Shown: positions 1 through 12,546 of the stretch, in pieces
Position numbering within the stretch: the stretch's first letter is position 1
How the letters are laid out: the number at the start of each line of letters is the position of its first letter
NCBI RefSeq assembly: GCF_043641665.1
Contig: NC_092183.1
Location: 11,614,001-11,678,000 of the forward strand
From: Enoplosus armatus
Lineage: Eukaryota; Chordata; Actinopteri; Centrarchiformes; Enoplosidae
Length of the DNA stretch: 64,000 nt
Direction: 5' to 3'
Made by a program: the position numbers and the translations under genes
Notes under the pieces: generated by a model
Database searches by the model: none
What the model saw: only the letters and a program-made list of their open reading frames with translations
Told to the model about the DNA's origin: nothing

Positions 1-53
1 AAGTTGGTCAACCTCATCATCCTCATCACACTGTTCACAATTTTTGAGGGCAT
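1..53 (+). CDS. Possible 3' end of an internal exon (hydrophobic segment), unidentified gene
   Basis: The window opens with an open frame from base 1 reading KLVNLIILITLFTIFEG and then meets a strong splice donor (GTGAGT, GT at 54-55). The translation is almost entirely hydrophobic, as expected of a membrane helix, so this may be the end of a coding exon whose start lies off the window. In this frame the exon ends with two bases of a split codon. The next convincing exon (21,821) needs one base from its upstream partner, so a direct join does not keep this frame; at least one exon would have to lie between them. A direct join works only in frame 2, where the peptide is serine-rich and less protein-like. 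It could be a chance open stretch of only 53 bases. Confidence 0.4.
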
Positions 54-2619
54 GTGAGTAATATGTGTGAAAATAGTTTTTTAATAGAGTTTAGTGATGC
101 TCACTGTCTCAGTGGTTAAATGCAAAAGCCTTCTGACTGGAGGGAAGAATAGGGATGGCTTTCACACTTCAGGATAATAACACCCTGTAGTCTATTGCTC
201 TGACATAATGACTCTAGGTTGTGTGGACAAAATCACGACCTTTGTAAAACTACAACAACATGATACAGGAAAAGTTAAAGAAGGATGGGAACTTTGCATT
301 TACAATACTGAAGTAATTCAATTTGGAAACATTATAGCAGAGTGGAGTGGGCTCTTTAGAAAGGAGAGACACTTTTGTGCCTCTGAAGTTTTATTGTAAG
401 TTAATAATAAAATACCTGCAGCTTCCAAACAAGTCTCATTTCTGTGGATCAGGATTTGTTAGGCAATACAGCAGGTAATAAGCTCTAAAGAAACCAAACA
501 GCCTGAACTGTTACATCAGTTGGTCTATCCACAAGCCTCCACAGTGAATGTAAGCTACTAAAGGCTATTTTTATTCTATATCATGTTCCTGAGAAGCTGA
601 TAAATACTTCACAGATGAATATCACCTCTATCTGCTCAAATGGAAAGAGATACCTTTCACTGGGGGAAAATTCTCACCTCAAAATCGGTCCCTTGATTCT
701 CTTTAAAAAATAATAAATAAAAAGATCAGACTTCCCAGCACGTATACAGCATAGTTAAAATTAGAACCAACCTGTCCAGACATGGTATCAGCATATTTAA
801 AATGGTTGCAACATGGCACAAAATGTCTTCCCTCCAAGGGAATGAAGAAATGAGGAGGCTCAAATCCCAGCAGAAGCGGTAATGGTCTATTATTACCAAA
901 AACAGACGCTTTAAATGGTTTGCTAAGACCCAGACACCGGAGACATGTGAAAGATATGTTTGTGCAGTGAAAGAATCCCACTGTCATAAGTTACTTTGCT
1001 TTTGTGTGGGGAAGGCAGGTAAATACCATGGTCATGTTAAAAATCTGACAAGGTGCTGACAATGTGATGACACTGTACTAACTGGTGTGGGAGACATTTG
1101 GACTCTTACCTTGTTGGAGAGAGAAAACAGGAAGCGATGGCATACAAAAATTTGGGGAGGGAGAAGAGAGACAGAAAAGGCAGAATAATGTTAGATTTTT
1201 CTTATCCAGTATTGCACTCACTAAATCAACAAATAAATCAATCTATATCTTTCATCATTGAGCAAGGTAGGCCACAAAATGACTGCATTCAAAACATCTT
1301 GTTGGATAAACAATGAAAGCCCATACACACACAGATACACAGGTGAATGCAAATAAAGATCAAGATGCATGTGACCACCAGTCCCTTATTTGGGAAGTCA
1401 TTGCTGAACTTTAGAAAGGTTTTTTGACTTATTCAGCACTTGCATACTTGAAAAGTCGAGCGTGACGTACAAGTTCAATTTTAGCCCAAAATTCAGATAC
1501 TATGCCGCTAGGCAACACAGATGGAGTCTAATTTTCTATATCCTTGCATAGTGTTAAGAAGATGCTGGAAGATGTAAAAGGCCACTCAATTAACACACTT
1601 TATCATAGTCTGTGTGAAATAAGTTGTCAAAGACTACAGAGAGTACATTCCTTTATAATTGGAATGCAAATAGAGCCAGATGGTATCTTTAGCCCGCATG
1701 ACCTCAACATGTTGATGTTATTCTGCTCATTGTTGACCAGTTACTTATCGCTGCATGTTTTTTTTCCAAGGCATCGTGTGGACTGAGTTCAGAGTAAACA
1801 TGTAATTAACAGAAATGAATCAGTCTGATGTTGTTGCGGCTAGTGATACATTTTAAGTTAAAGAAAAGTTTTTCAAGGTGGTAAAAAGTGTTGATGACGT
1901 ATGTTTCTTTTTAACAGTTCACTGTTCTGCACTCTGTCACAGTGCTGCACACATATTCAGTACAAAAGTTATCCTACTGTTTCTCACTAGCTGGTGCACT
2001 TGGGGACTGTCAGTGCAGTGTCTTGCTTTACGGCACATCAGCAGTAGCAGATGCGACACAAGCAAGCATTACTCATTCATTTTCCCAGCCTAGATATTCT
2101 AAATAGAGGGTTCCTTTCATTCACAGGCCTGCTTCTTTAGCCTCTCTGACCCCCCAACCCTGAACCTTGCACTCCTTTGATTCACTGAATCATTCTTCTG
2201 TCCTTACCGTCAGATACCTTCTGAAATACTTCCCTGCCTTTAATTATTTTATTTCCAACCATAAGTTTAAAAGGGACAGAAGTGGTCTGAGAATACGCTT
2301 CCCCTTCCTGGCAGTCACTTTCTCCTTGCCTCCCTATTGAGTGCTCCTCAAGACATGATACATGGTGAGTAATTCATCGACTTTCTTCTTCTTCTGTCCC
2401 AGTATACAAAGAACAGGGGATTGGGGACAAATGTAAATGCAATGTTACAGTCAATAACAAAAGTACAAGAGACTTCAAAAATGCAATCATTAAGCCACTT
2501 ACTGTGGCCCATAACCATGGTTAACATATGTTTATCCATGAGGACACATACTTTGAAAAGAGATGTTGCTTTGATGCAAGATAGGATAAAAAACATCAAA
2601 CATTCAGACATGCTCCTTG

Positions 2620-2620
<1 letters not shown>

Positions 2621-2676
<56 letters not shown>

Positions 2677-2731
2677 CGTGTGTGTGTGTGTGTGTGTGCG
2701 TGTGTGTGTGTGTGTGAGTGAGTGTGTGTGT
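2621..2731. repeat. (TG)n microsatellite, long and interrupted
   Basis: About 110 bases of TG units, broken by a few TGCG and GAGT variants. This is among the longest dinucleotide tracts in the window. Reading frames of repeated Val-Cys or Thr-His across it are artefacts. Confidence 0.97.
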
Positions 2732-3022
2732 AAATCACTGCATCCTTTCAAGTAGTCAATCAGATTAACATTACTTGAACCCCCTGCCTCGTCATCGACT
2801 GTGGTATCCAGTGTATATGTGTTGAGGATGAAAGGCATGGATCAATGCTTTTCATGGGATTCACATTCAGCACAGATCAGATGCTTCAAAAGTGGATATG
2901 AAGATAAACAAGAATTCATGGGACATGATGTTGTGTACGTGTGCGTGCTTGTTTATAAAGTTAAGGTGTAGGTCAGTTGTAAGTGGTGTATTATAGGTAT
3001 ATGAGGTGAAGTATAAATACAG

Positions 3023-3024
<2 letters not shown>

Positions 3025-3057
<33 letters not shown>
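3025..3057. repeat. (TG)n microsatellite
   Basis: Uninterrupted TG run of about 16 units, 300 bases after the longer tract at 2,621. Confidence 0.97.
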
Positions 3058-3058
<1 letters not shown>

Positions 3059-4496
3059 GTGTCTAGTCAGTGGTGGTGTTGTACTGGACTGCATTATAAT
3101 GAAAAGTATTTAGAATATTCTTCACCCCTCCTGTTTGCACATAGGGTGGGCAAAACATCAGAAACGCCTCTCACTATAATGCACTCCACTGCAAACTACA
3201 ACCTCAATAATAAACACAGAGTCAAATAAACACCTCTCTGACGGGGGAAATCAAAACAGAACATAATTATCTTTGTAAAAGGTAAAATGTATGGCTGAGA
3301 TGTTGTATTGGATTTCATTCAATTTTACAAGTTTAACTAATAAAGTGGCCATTGAGTGTATGTGTATAACGAATGAATGTATGTTCATGTACAGGTGCAC
3401 ATTTAAAAAGTTTTAAAGGTTTAAAGATGCCGGCTGCGTTTTGAGCTGGTAAACATGAGGTCAAAATGACGTCAATGAAAAAACATCTTGTATCCTTATT
3501 TATCTGCCCTGTGTTTTTAGTCTCTACTGCCCCTATTCAGAAAATCTATTTTCATGCTCATTGAAGTCATCAGTACATTTATTCTTTTAAATTTCTTTTG
3601 CAATAAATTGAAGAAATATTCCAGTCCACTGATTTCCTCATTTATAAACTAAAACCCAATTTTTTTTCTCATAATTGTCAATCTCCAAATGAAGCGTCCA
3701 TGAAATTAATTTGTGAGTGATTGTGATAAATATAGACCCTATTGCATACAGGTAGAGATTGCTATGGAAACTGAATGACAATGATGAAAGAGCCGGAAAG
3801 TTCAACACCTGAACAATCCAAGAATACCAACAAGAAACACACAAGTCAAAACTGCAATTCATTGTTGTTCATTGTTAAAATTGGTGTATTTAAATGTAGC
3901 ATAATCATGTTGAGCATTGGGCCTACTGTATTTGTAATTTTACCCACTCTGTATGAGTCAGTGAGTGAGCACATGTGCATGTTTGTATCATCAATCAGGC
4001 AATTTACAGGCCAGTGAAGTGCATTGTTTGAAGGAGTTGGTCCTTGTGGTATGACTTGTATTAGGTACCATTTACATTAGTTATGGTTGAATATAGAGAA
4101 GTGGAAGTTAACATAGAAAGCAAGCAGAAATGCCTACTGGTTAGAGTGTGCATGCATACAGTATCTGTATGCATTATCCTTGTGATGCATTCTTTGTGTT
4201 TACTGTGTGTGTCCACACTTGTGCTGTGTATTTCTTTTTCTCCCTGTTTACGTGGGATTGAAGCCTTACATTTGCATCTCTTATATGACAGGCAGACAGG
4301 CTGAGCACATCACACGTTGCAACAGAAATCAATTTATCTCTCTAGCAAATACATCAGGAAAGGCAATTCAAGCCAACGGAAAGTCATCAAGAGAGAGAGC
4401 AAAACAGGAAATAAGATAGCAAAGTTATTGAAAACTTAAATCTAGCATGTTGATCCCATCCCACCTTCTGCCCCCATCAGAAGACTAAAATCACTA

Positions 4497-4499
<3 letters not shown>

Positions 4500-4533
<34 letters not shown>
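4500..4533. repeat. (TG)n microsatellite
   Basis: Uninterrupted TG run of about 16 units, followed by a short G-rich stretch. Confidence 0.97.
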
Positions 4534-5025
4534 GGTGGGGTGTTCAAACCTATTTTGGCAGTGTTTTCTTTTTTTAAAGGCCCAACACACACAAAAACCT
4601 CAAAAATGCTAAAAGTTGATGAATCTTAGATGTTCTAATTATAAATTGCTCTGGCTTCTAAGTAAACACGATTTTTTGATGAGTTTACCGTCTGTTGCCA
4701 CTCAAAGCGATACGCTGGACTTGAATTACTCTGGCAATGAGCGGCAGATAGGAAAAAAGAAAAAGGAAGAAAGACAAGACGATGAAGGACAAGAAAGAGA
4801 GAAAGACAGTTGATAAGTTGCTGAACCTCGTCCCAGTCCACCAACAACAAAGGGTGACAATGAGTGAAAGAGAGAAAAAATAAAAGGGATATTAGCCCTG
4901 AGCAGAGTGATAAGAGAGGGATGTAAGCGGCTTCCTCTTATCAGTCCAGACAGAAACAAACCCAGTCCATTCCAGCTCACAGCCAAAAGACAGAAAAAGC
5001 CCAAAGACACACAAAGATATACAAG

Positions 5026-5052
5026 CACACACACACACACACACACACACAC
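5026..5052. repeat. (CA)n microsatellite
   Basis: CA run of about 13 units, opposite in orientation to the TG tract at 4,500. Confidence 0.97.
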
Positions 5053-5723
5053 TTTTACTCCCCTAGTTATTCAAAACATTCAGAATATCAGTAGTGGAAT
5101 AAAGGAGCATTTGTTTGAGCTGAGTAAGCAAATATACTTTTTTTCCCTCAAAATGAGCCGTAGATGTTTGACTGGGAGCCTCCTCAAAAGAAGCATGAAA
5201 ACAACAAAAAATTGTTGATGCCTTGTACTAATTTGAAGAGATTGAAATACTGTGTTTGATGCCAGTTCCATTGTGACATGAACAAGCATCATGCAGAGTG
5301 CAGCTTTGCTACAAAATTGGATGTGGCTTCAGAGCAGCGGTGTCTCAGTGCTGGAATCTGCACTAAGCTGAGCACGAGTGAGAGAGAGACTAGCGGGCTG
5401 CCCATAACACTAACAGTACGTTTGCACACAGAGGGAGAAAAGAGAGTGAAAGAGCAGAGTATGATGTGAAATGTTAGATCAGAAGGATTCAGTATTGATC
5501 ATTCTAGTCCGGCGGTGCCCCAGGTGCACAGTAAAGATGAACGGGATCAATACACTGTAGAGATGAAATGACCAGGGATGCAACCATTTATCCAACACAT
5601 ACACTATCTTTCTCCCTTACGTACTGAGTTGAATACTCAATACGCAAGAGCTGCAAATATATTGAAGGGAAATACCCCCATTTACCCCCAGTGTTTTATT
5701 ATGTTCTTTAAACATTTCTTTAA

Positions 5724-5929
5724 CCTCCTAAGACCCAAGCTCTATCTTAATTTCTCTTTGCTATTTGGGCTAATTGGGACCTGATAAGTATAAAAACTAA
5801 GCATCATCTGTTGACATGATGTGGTTCCGCATACGGGGACAATTTTGAATTTCCATATAAGCAGAATTAAGTATTATGGTATAACCCAAAATGTGATGTC
5901 CACGCATGTGGATGCCAGGTCTTAGGAGG
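5724..5929. mobile_element. MITE with TTAA target duplication (piggyBac-like)
   Basis: The sequence begins CCTCCTAAGACC and ends with its exact reverse complement GGTCTTAGGAGG, giving 12-bp perfect terminal inverted repeats. Both ends are flanked by TTAA (5,720-5,723 and 5,930-5,933), the target duplication made by piggyBac-superfamily transposases. The 206-bp interior has no significant open frame, so this is a non-autonomous miniature element that would need a transposase from elsewhere. Assignment to piggyBac rests on TTAA and the CC-start of the ends; a named family match was not possible here. Confidence 0.8.
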
Positions 5930-8415
5930 TTAAATATGTGAATATTCCTCGAAGGACATTTTAATCTGCAAGGACTCACCAATAATATTTTTTAAACCTG
6001 ATGTAAAGCCAATAAATTGGATAACAGACTCAAAAGCAGTCTAATAATATATAAGAACAGTCAATTACAAATATATTTAATAAATTTCCCATACCAACAT
6101 CATCAAGTTTCCACAGATATTTTACAATGGATCATTGTGTCAAAATTTTGCAGGACCCTAAATGATACATTTCTTGGCATAAATAAGAAAGAAATGAGTG
6201 TGTTTTTGGCAACATTATAGGAGGATTATGCGCACACTGTCTATAAATATTTTGAAATAGGAAAATCCTCTGGTATGTGAACAGTAACAAGCATGTAAAT
6301 GAATGAAAGTATGAGACATTTAATTGCATCAAGCCATTTGTTTAACCTAATCTAATATTGCAGGGGCCTCTGGTGCCTTTCAGCAACAAACCAGTGCCAA
6401 TAACTTTGAACTACTGCACTTCCCACACACAGTTTGGTAACTGGTTTTCATTTTCCTGTGACCCACCTCTGTGACTGCACTAAGCCTTCAAACACAGTTA
6501 GGCAGATATTGAATAGCTCACTGGTGGACAATATGTCAGGGTCAATCAGAGTGGGTTTGGTTTGATTATCATCACAGGAGCCACTGCTGATCAGAGTCAG
6601 AGCCCTAACTGCAATGGACTAAAGGTTTTCAAGTCACAAATGCACACTTTAAAATAAATGGAGCCATAAAAGCCACAATCTGGTATTAAGAATAGCACTG
6701 CCGTGGGCAACAAGTGTAATTGCTGTGTAACACAGAACATTTGTCCCTGTACAAGTCAACTCAACTTTCTTGTCAATAAATTTGCAATAAGAAGATGAGT
6801 ATTAAGGAGAAAATCCTTGATCCACCTGTGAATAAAAGGGTTGCCCGACACCAAAATTTGTTAAAATACAGTTTTAAATTTGTTGAAATACATAGACTAA
6901 CATGAGGCAACAACTAAGAATTTGGTCATTCATTGTTTCTGATTAATTAAAATCTAATTTACATTAATAATATTTGCAATTATTGAAATGTAATAACCTG
7001 TGAACATAACTCTTCATCTATAAATATGAATCAACCTTTTGAAAATAATACTGATTTACTTTCTCAGCAGGCAATAGATAAATGTCGGGGAAGGTGTTTC
7101 AACACACAAATAATTGTTTGTATTGTTCTCCGGTGCCAGCAGCAGTGTCCCATATAACACGTGAGCATCGTGAATTGAAAAAGTAAAGTCTTTAGAGCAA
7201 GGAATGGTACATTTGTACAAAGCTCATATTGATCTGTAGCCAATAATGGAACTACAGAACATTTAATAACATGTATATTTTTGAGGGGAGGTTAATTTGA
7301 AAGAGAAAGTGATAGAAACATGCATGTGTGATTTACATGCGTCTGGAAGTTTGTATTTGCACGCGTTTGCATATGGTCGTGCATGTGTGCGCATATTTTG
7401 ACACAGTGCACTTGGCAGCTGATGCTAGCTCTGATTCTGTGTGTTAATCTCTTTTGAGTGGGGGTTAATAGCACAGAAGGCTGAATGATAGACCCTTCCA
7501 ACGTTCAGTGGTTGTTTGGCTGCAGAAGGGTATCTCTTGCCCAAAAAAAGCTCTTCAACAGCCAAATCATGCAACGACAACTGGCTTTATGATCGCATCC
7601 ATTGTCAGCGAGGACCCAACTGCATCATATAGGAGGAGGGGCTGGCTTGGAGATTCAATAGTTGAGATTTGAACAAGCCTAATTCAAGGTTTGAAAGGTT
7701 GTAGCAGAGATGAGCGCTGGTGTTGTGCATGAGCTGTTGTACTGACATGATAAGCTGGAAAGAAATGAACCCAGCCGGCCAACTGTACATATATGAACAA
7801 AAGATTTTGAATAGTATTGTAGGAAAGTATTGTGCATTTTGAAAGATTCCTTTGTTCCTTTAATTCCTTTGAACTTTAACCAGCCAGTTGTTATACACCC
7901 GCTATTAGCTGGTGACACTTAATTCATTTGTTCAATAATAATGTTAAACTTGAAATGTAAAAATGTGAAAAAGGCTTTTGCTGACCAGTGATTACGAGCA
8001 TTTCATTGATGTAGCAGCAAGAGAGGGCAGGGAAAATCTGGGTCAGAGAATATTTCTTCTCTCCCTATGTTCTTAAAAAGGCCCTGCAAATGGGTTATAT
8101 CATGACAACAGGGGACAGATGAAGGGAGCGAGTTGGCCCCCACACCACTGTCAGCGACTGTCCAGCTTTTATTAACCCACTCTGCGAGACATCCCAATCA
8201 CTATCTGCAAGACAATGCTAAGTCAAATGAGCCCATCAAGCCAACTGGCCTTGTGTCCATTACTCTCAACCCCCACAGTCAGTCTGGTGTTAAGTGCTCA
8301 TTAAGCCCACTGAGAAATGCTGTAAGAGAAAATGAAAATGCTCCCCTGTGATTCCTCCTATTTACAATTTCAAAAAGCAGTGAGTGAGTGGTAGGTTGCT
8401 ACTCAATTAGTGGCT

Positions 8416-8417
<2 letters not shown>

Positions 8418-8447
<30 letters not shown>
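8418..8447. repeat. (TG)n microsatellite
   Basis: About 15 TG units followed by imperfect TG-rich sequence. Confidence 0.95.
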
Positions 8448-8450
<3 letters not shown>

Positions 8451-9219
8451 TGTGCTCTGTGCATGCATGTTTTGAGCCTTAACATACTGCCAAGGTGCAG
8501 GAGATGAGCTGTAAGGTCAGACTGGATTGCTTCTCAATAGGAACACATTTTCAGCCTTTGATACCCGCTGTGCACCTGAGCAGTGTTTGCTTTAATCAGT
8601 GTTTAATCACTGTTCTTGGAGCTCCTTTTTAAATACATTGTGTTCATCTCTCAGCCTGAAGCCAGAAGTACTGGAGCAGCTGTATTCTGAAACCCTAATA
8701 TCAGACTGATTAAACACATGCTGCTATTATTTGTTAGACTTCAAACTTTCAAACCGTCCCTTGGGCCATAATCAGTAATTAATCACTTCCCTTGTACCAT
8801 TTCTTAATGACTTTAACACTATGAATACTGGTTAAATACCGTTCAAGCTTGGTCTTGGGTGAGGACACAGTTTTGATCTCGAGTCTATTTGGATCTGACT
8901 GCATTTATGTAATCTACATTATTAAGTCTCAGACTTCATATGACTTATATAAACATTAATGAGTAACAAAAACACCTATTATGAAGTGGAAACTTACTTG
9001 ACAGACATGATCTATGCCACTACTTCTTCTAGCAGTTTAAAATAAACTTCTTTTGTGTGTTAATCTGGGCCTACTTACTAGTGAGTGAGAGTTTATCGGT
9101 TTACCAACAAAAAGAAAAGAGTCTAAGCTTAGCTCAGTATCTCTCAACAAACACCATTAAAGAAAGGCAGAGAAAACAGACATTCACATACAAATTCAAA
9201 CAGATGCACAGACCTACAT

Positions 9220-9224
<5 letters not shown>

Positions 9225-9262
<38 letters not shown>
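9225..9262. repeat. (CA)n microsatellite
   Basis: About 18 CA units; first of three CA tracts within 450 bases. Confidence 0.97.
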
Positions 9263-9266
<4 letters not shown>

Positions 9267-9505
9267 CACATGTGTATTTGTGCACACTCTGTTCCATGGT
9301 GGGTTGACAGAACTGGGACAACCAATTGTGAAGTTAAAAGACCCCATAAGGCACAGTGTCTACCGCCCCATGTTTAGTGCTTGCGGCTGAACCAGGCCAT
9401 GCTCTAAGTAATGATGGCAGCATGTGGCTCACACAGGGGTGCTTTTAGCTGCTAGAATGTCTGCAGTGCAGTGGTTTGTCCTCCTATACAAACATTTAGA
9501 AGTAT

Positions 9506-9506
<1 letters not shown>

Positions 9507-9542
<36 letters not shown>
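9507..9542. repeat. (CA)n microsatellite
   Basis: About 18 CA units; second of the 9.2-9.7 kb cluster. Confidence 0.97.
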
Positions 9543-9543
<1 letters not shown>

Positions 9544-9636
9544 CATATAGACACAAACTTTTCAAGGTTTCATGGGTTTCTAAATCAATGCAGTCCCAAC
9601 CTAAAGTGTACACAAAGATCCTTATGTGCACTAAAT

Positions 9637-9669
9637 ACACACACAGACACACACACACACACACACACA
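9637..9669. repeat. (CA)n microsatellite, one interruption
   Basis: About 16 CA units with one GA interruption near its start; third of the cluster. Confidence 0.95.
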
Positions 9670-11724
9670 TAGCTGTGTAAACATTTACTCCCATCCATAT
9701 AGGCATATGGTAAACCAGACTGATTTTAGCACTTTTTGCGTAGCCATATGGACACATAAAAACTGACTAGACTTTCAGAGAAAAAATGCTTCAATATTCT
9801 AATACCTTATGTGCTTGTGGTTTTGTGTGTTTGTGTGTTAGTGAGAGATCTCTGTCATGGTACAAGTGTGTTTTCCATTATGTACCCCACGTTCAATGCT
9901 TCTGCGCTATTAATGGCATAAAACATATTCAGTTTGCTTTCCCTCTACGGCTCAAAGTAGCAATTAGCTGCACTTTAGAAGAGATCACAAAAATTCAAGT
10001 ACTCCTACACAAAGGAGTGGGTGGGCCTGAGGCAAATTAAGTAACTGTGAAGGAGTAATAATTAAAATGAAGGTGACGTATCCTTACAGTATGAGCAAGA
10101 TGAAGAGCTTTGTGTCTGAAGGTGGAAATGATCCTTCGTGTCATTGCAAGTAGAAGACGTGCACTGATACACGGTAATATCAAATATAGTATACAATATG
10201 TAATTTCCCATATACTTTATGAGTCACTACACCACTAGACTCTACCTGCAGAGGTAGAACCGTTCTTTTATGTACGACAATTTCTGCACCTCAAGCTTCT
10301 ATTTTTATCAAAAACGGCGTACGTCACAGACACACATGGCATGGCATCAGAATATTAATGCATGTAGTCAGTCATGTGTGCAGCAATGTTGGCGCATTTA
10401 GATTCAGAATGCACATGTCTAAATTTTAGACACATGATGAGACTATAGTAGGAATAGAGTACCAGTAGATGTGGTAGCAGCTGGTATCAGTTGCTCACAA
10501 AGTTGCACTGCTTGACCACTGCTGGTACAACCCCCCCCCCCTCCTCTGCAGGCAATCAAGTTCACAGCATGTCACCAAAATAGCAAATGGCCACAGGTTA
10601 GAAAAAAGAAACTGTGCACGCACCTTGACAATAATGCACCTTCGCAGGCACAAAGCCCTGCCATGCGCTGCATACTATTAAAAAGATCGCTATGTATGTA
10701 GCATTCACTTTGTAGTTAAAGGTCCCATGAAATGGCTTTGAGATTGTTATTTCCTTCCATGGTGTGATGTGTTTCTGCGTGAAACAGAGTATTGGTGGGT
10801 GGGGAAAGTGGGAGGAAGGGCAAAGACTGCAAAGTGAACACTGATGTTAACTCTCACTCAGGAGGAGGGACATTCCATCTTACACAATATCCATGACAGT
10901 GCACATGGATTCAGCTTTCAAGCTGCTTCAAACAAATGGTTTCTTTTAAACGAATAACCTGTTTCTGTTGTATGTCTTAACGTAGGTGTCTTCATCTGTT
11001 TAGTATTGACTACGGTTGCTAGTTTTGAATATGCTCTATTTGTTAGTTCCTGCTCCATTTTAGCAGTTTACATTTCTGACCTTGATAAGCTGATGATGGG
11101 GCGGAAAGGTTATACTTTCAGATGTACTTTTAGCCCTCAAATGGCTCATCTGAAGTAGTGAAAAGTTCAGAGGCAATGCTTAGGTCAAGGACACTTTTAA
11201 TTGTTAATAGAAGCGTAGGTGTCTAGTATGCCATTGTAGTTCATGCCATTTCGCCTGAGCACAATATAGTTGTAGAAAATTAAATGGCTCATAGTGGGTA
11301 AGGGGTCAAGAGTAATGCAGCAAGGTTGAAAATGCTGTAGGACTGAAGAGGGATCATTGCTGTAAATTTAAACACGCCTGTAGAGAAACCGCTCAAACAG
11401 AAGGTGACGATAAAAGAACATTTTTGTATTTTCACAGTAACAAAGATCCTGGGTTAGTTTGGGCATTCACATGTCTTCCTTCAGAAAAGCTAATCTTTGC
11501 ATGACACAAACGCAACCCTTGTGCATATGCAAAATTGTCTAAATACACGTAAACATACGGACATTGATGCCTCCTCATGCACATAATTTTCCAGACTGAC
11601 CCCTCGGCTCATTTCTGTCGCTTCAGAGTCAGTGTTTATTTGACAGAGGTGGCAGGGCAGTCTGCGATGATAACACCCAGGTGGCAAGATAAGAAGAATA
11701 GAGGATACAGTGTGTCCTGATCTG

Positions 11725-11730
<6 letters not shown>

Positions 11731-11755
<25 letters not shown>

Positions 11756-11764
11756 TACACACAC
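11731..11764. repeat. (CA)n microsatellite, one interruption
   Basis: About 17 CA units with one TA interruption near the right end. Confidence 0.95.
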
Positions 11765-12511
11765 CGTTGTGGATATCTCGCATTGTATTCATCTGCTATG
11801 TTGTCAGGCAACCAAACCTAGAAAACAAGAAACAAGCAAACATGGTTGTCATAAAAAGAACAGTGTAAATTTGGTCACGTAAGTTGGAGGTTCTCACATG
11901 GACACATCACAGCAAAGCAAGTGTCAGCTACACACAGAGTAGCCTGCAGTCAACTTTTTTACACCAAGTGGGATAAAATCTGTAAAAACAGTGGTGTCAT
12001 GCTTGAACATTGTTATAAAAGTTGACAGACAGAAGCAGACAGACTTTTTGTGAGCTCAGCAGCACTGAAGGGAGGGAGTTAATATATGGAGCTTCCTTCA
12101 GTAAAACATGTTTCCCTAAATACAGATATTATTTATTATTTAGTATTTAAGTACATTGAGAGAGTTTAGATTTCATACTTACTTGGAAAAACTATTACAC
12201 TGTCAAGAAACTGAACAGGCACATATACTGGAGGAAACTAATCAAGCTGCCAGTTCAATAGAAGTTCATTACACTATGAATGCACGTTTGTGCATGTCTT
12301 TGCAAGACTGTTGGTGGGCATGGAGATGGACCCCATTATTTAGACAAAGTAATCGGTCATGTGGCACAATTGGCAGAGGATTCTGTGCATGTAATTATCT
12401 GTGTCTATATTACTATATTCATTAGTTCTTACATTGGTTTATTAACTCATGAACTAGGACCTTCTCTGCCGATGAGGAGGCACATCAATATTCCAATGGT
12501 GCGCTTTGCAT

Positions 12512-12515
<4 letters not shown>

Positions 12516-12542
<27 letters not shown>
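12516..12542. repeat. (CT)n microsatellite
   Basis: About 13 CT units. They extend a chance 164-codon open frame (12,280-12,774) that I do not regard as a gene. Confidence 0.95.

Positions 12543-12546
<4 letters not shown>

Larger units (their letters stand above)
54..5719. other. Putative intron or non-coding stretch, microsatellite-rich
   Basis: I see no supported exon here. The stretch holds AT-rich single-copy-looking DNA and four TG/AC microsatellites listed separately. Open frames in it are short, and several owe their length to dinucleotide repeats. If the flanking exons belong to one gene, this is the 5' part of a roughly 21.8-kb intron, possibly interrupted by an unrecognised exon. 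Confidence 0.5.

Noticed and set aside
2421..2838. Open frames on both strands rich in Val-Cys or Thr-His
   Set aside because: They are translations of a TG microsatellite; the same holds for frames near 9,057-9,757, 11,490, 23,864, 37,379, 41,424-42,138, 44,662-45,271 and 49,036.
10715..11160. Fish interspersed repeat starting TTAAAGGTCCCATGA
   Set aside because: Only the left phrase is convincing; I found no matching right end or target duplication, so no boundaries can be given.
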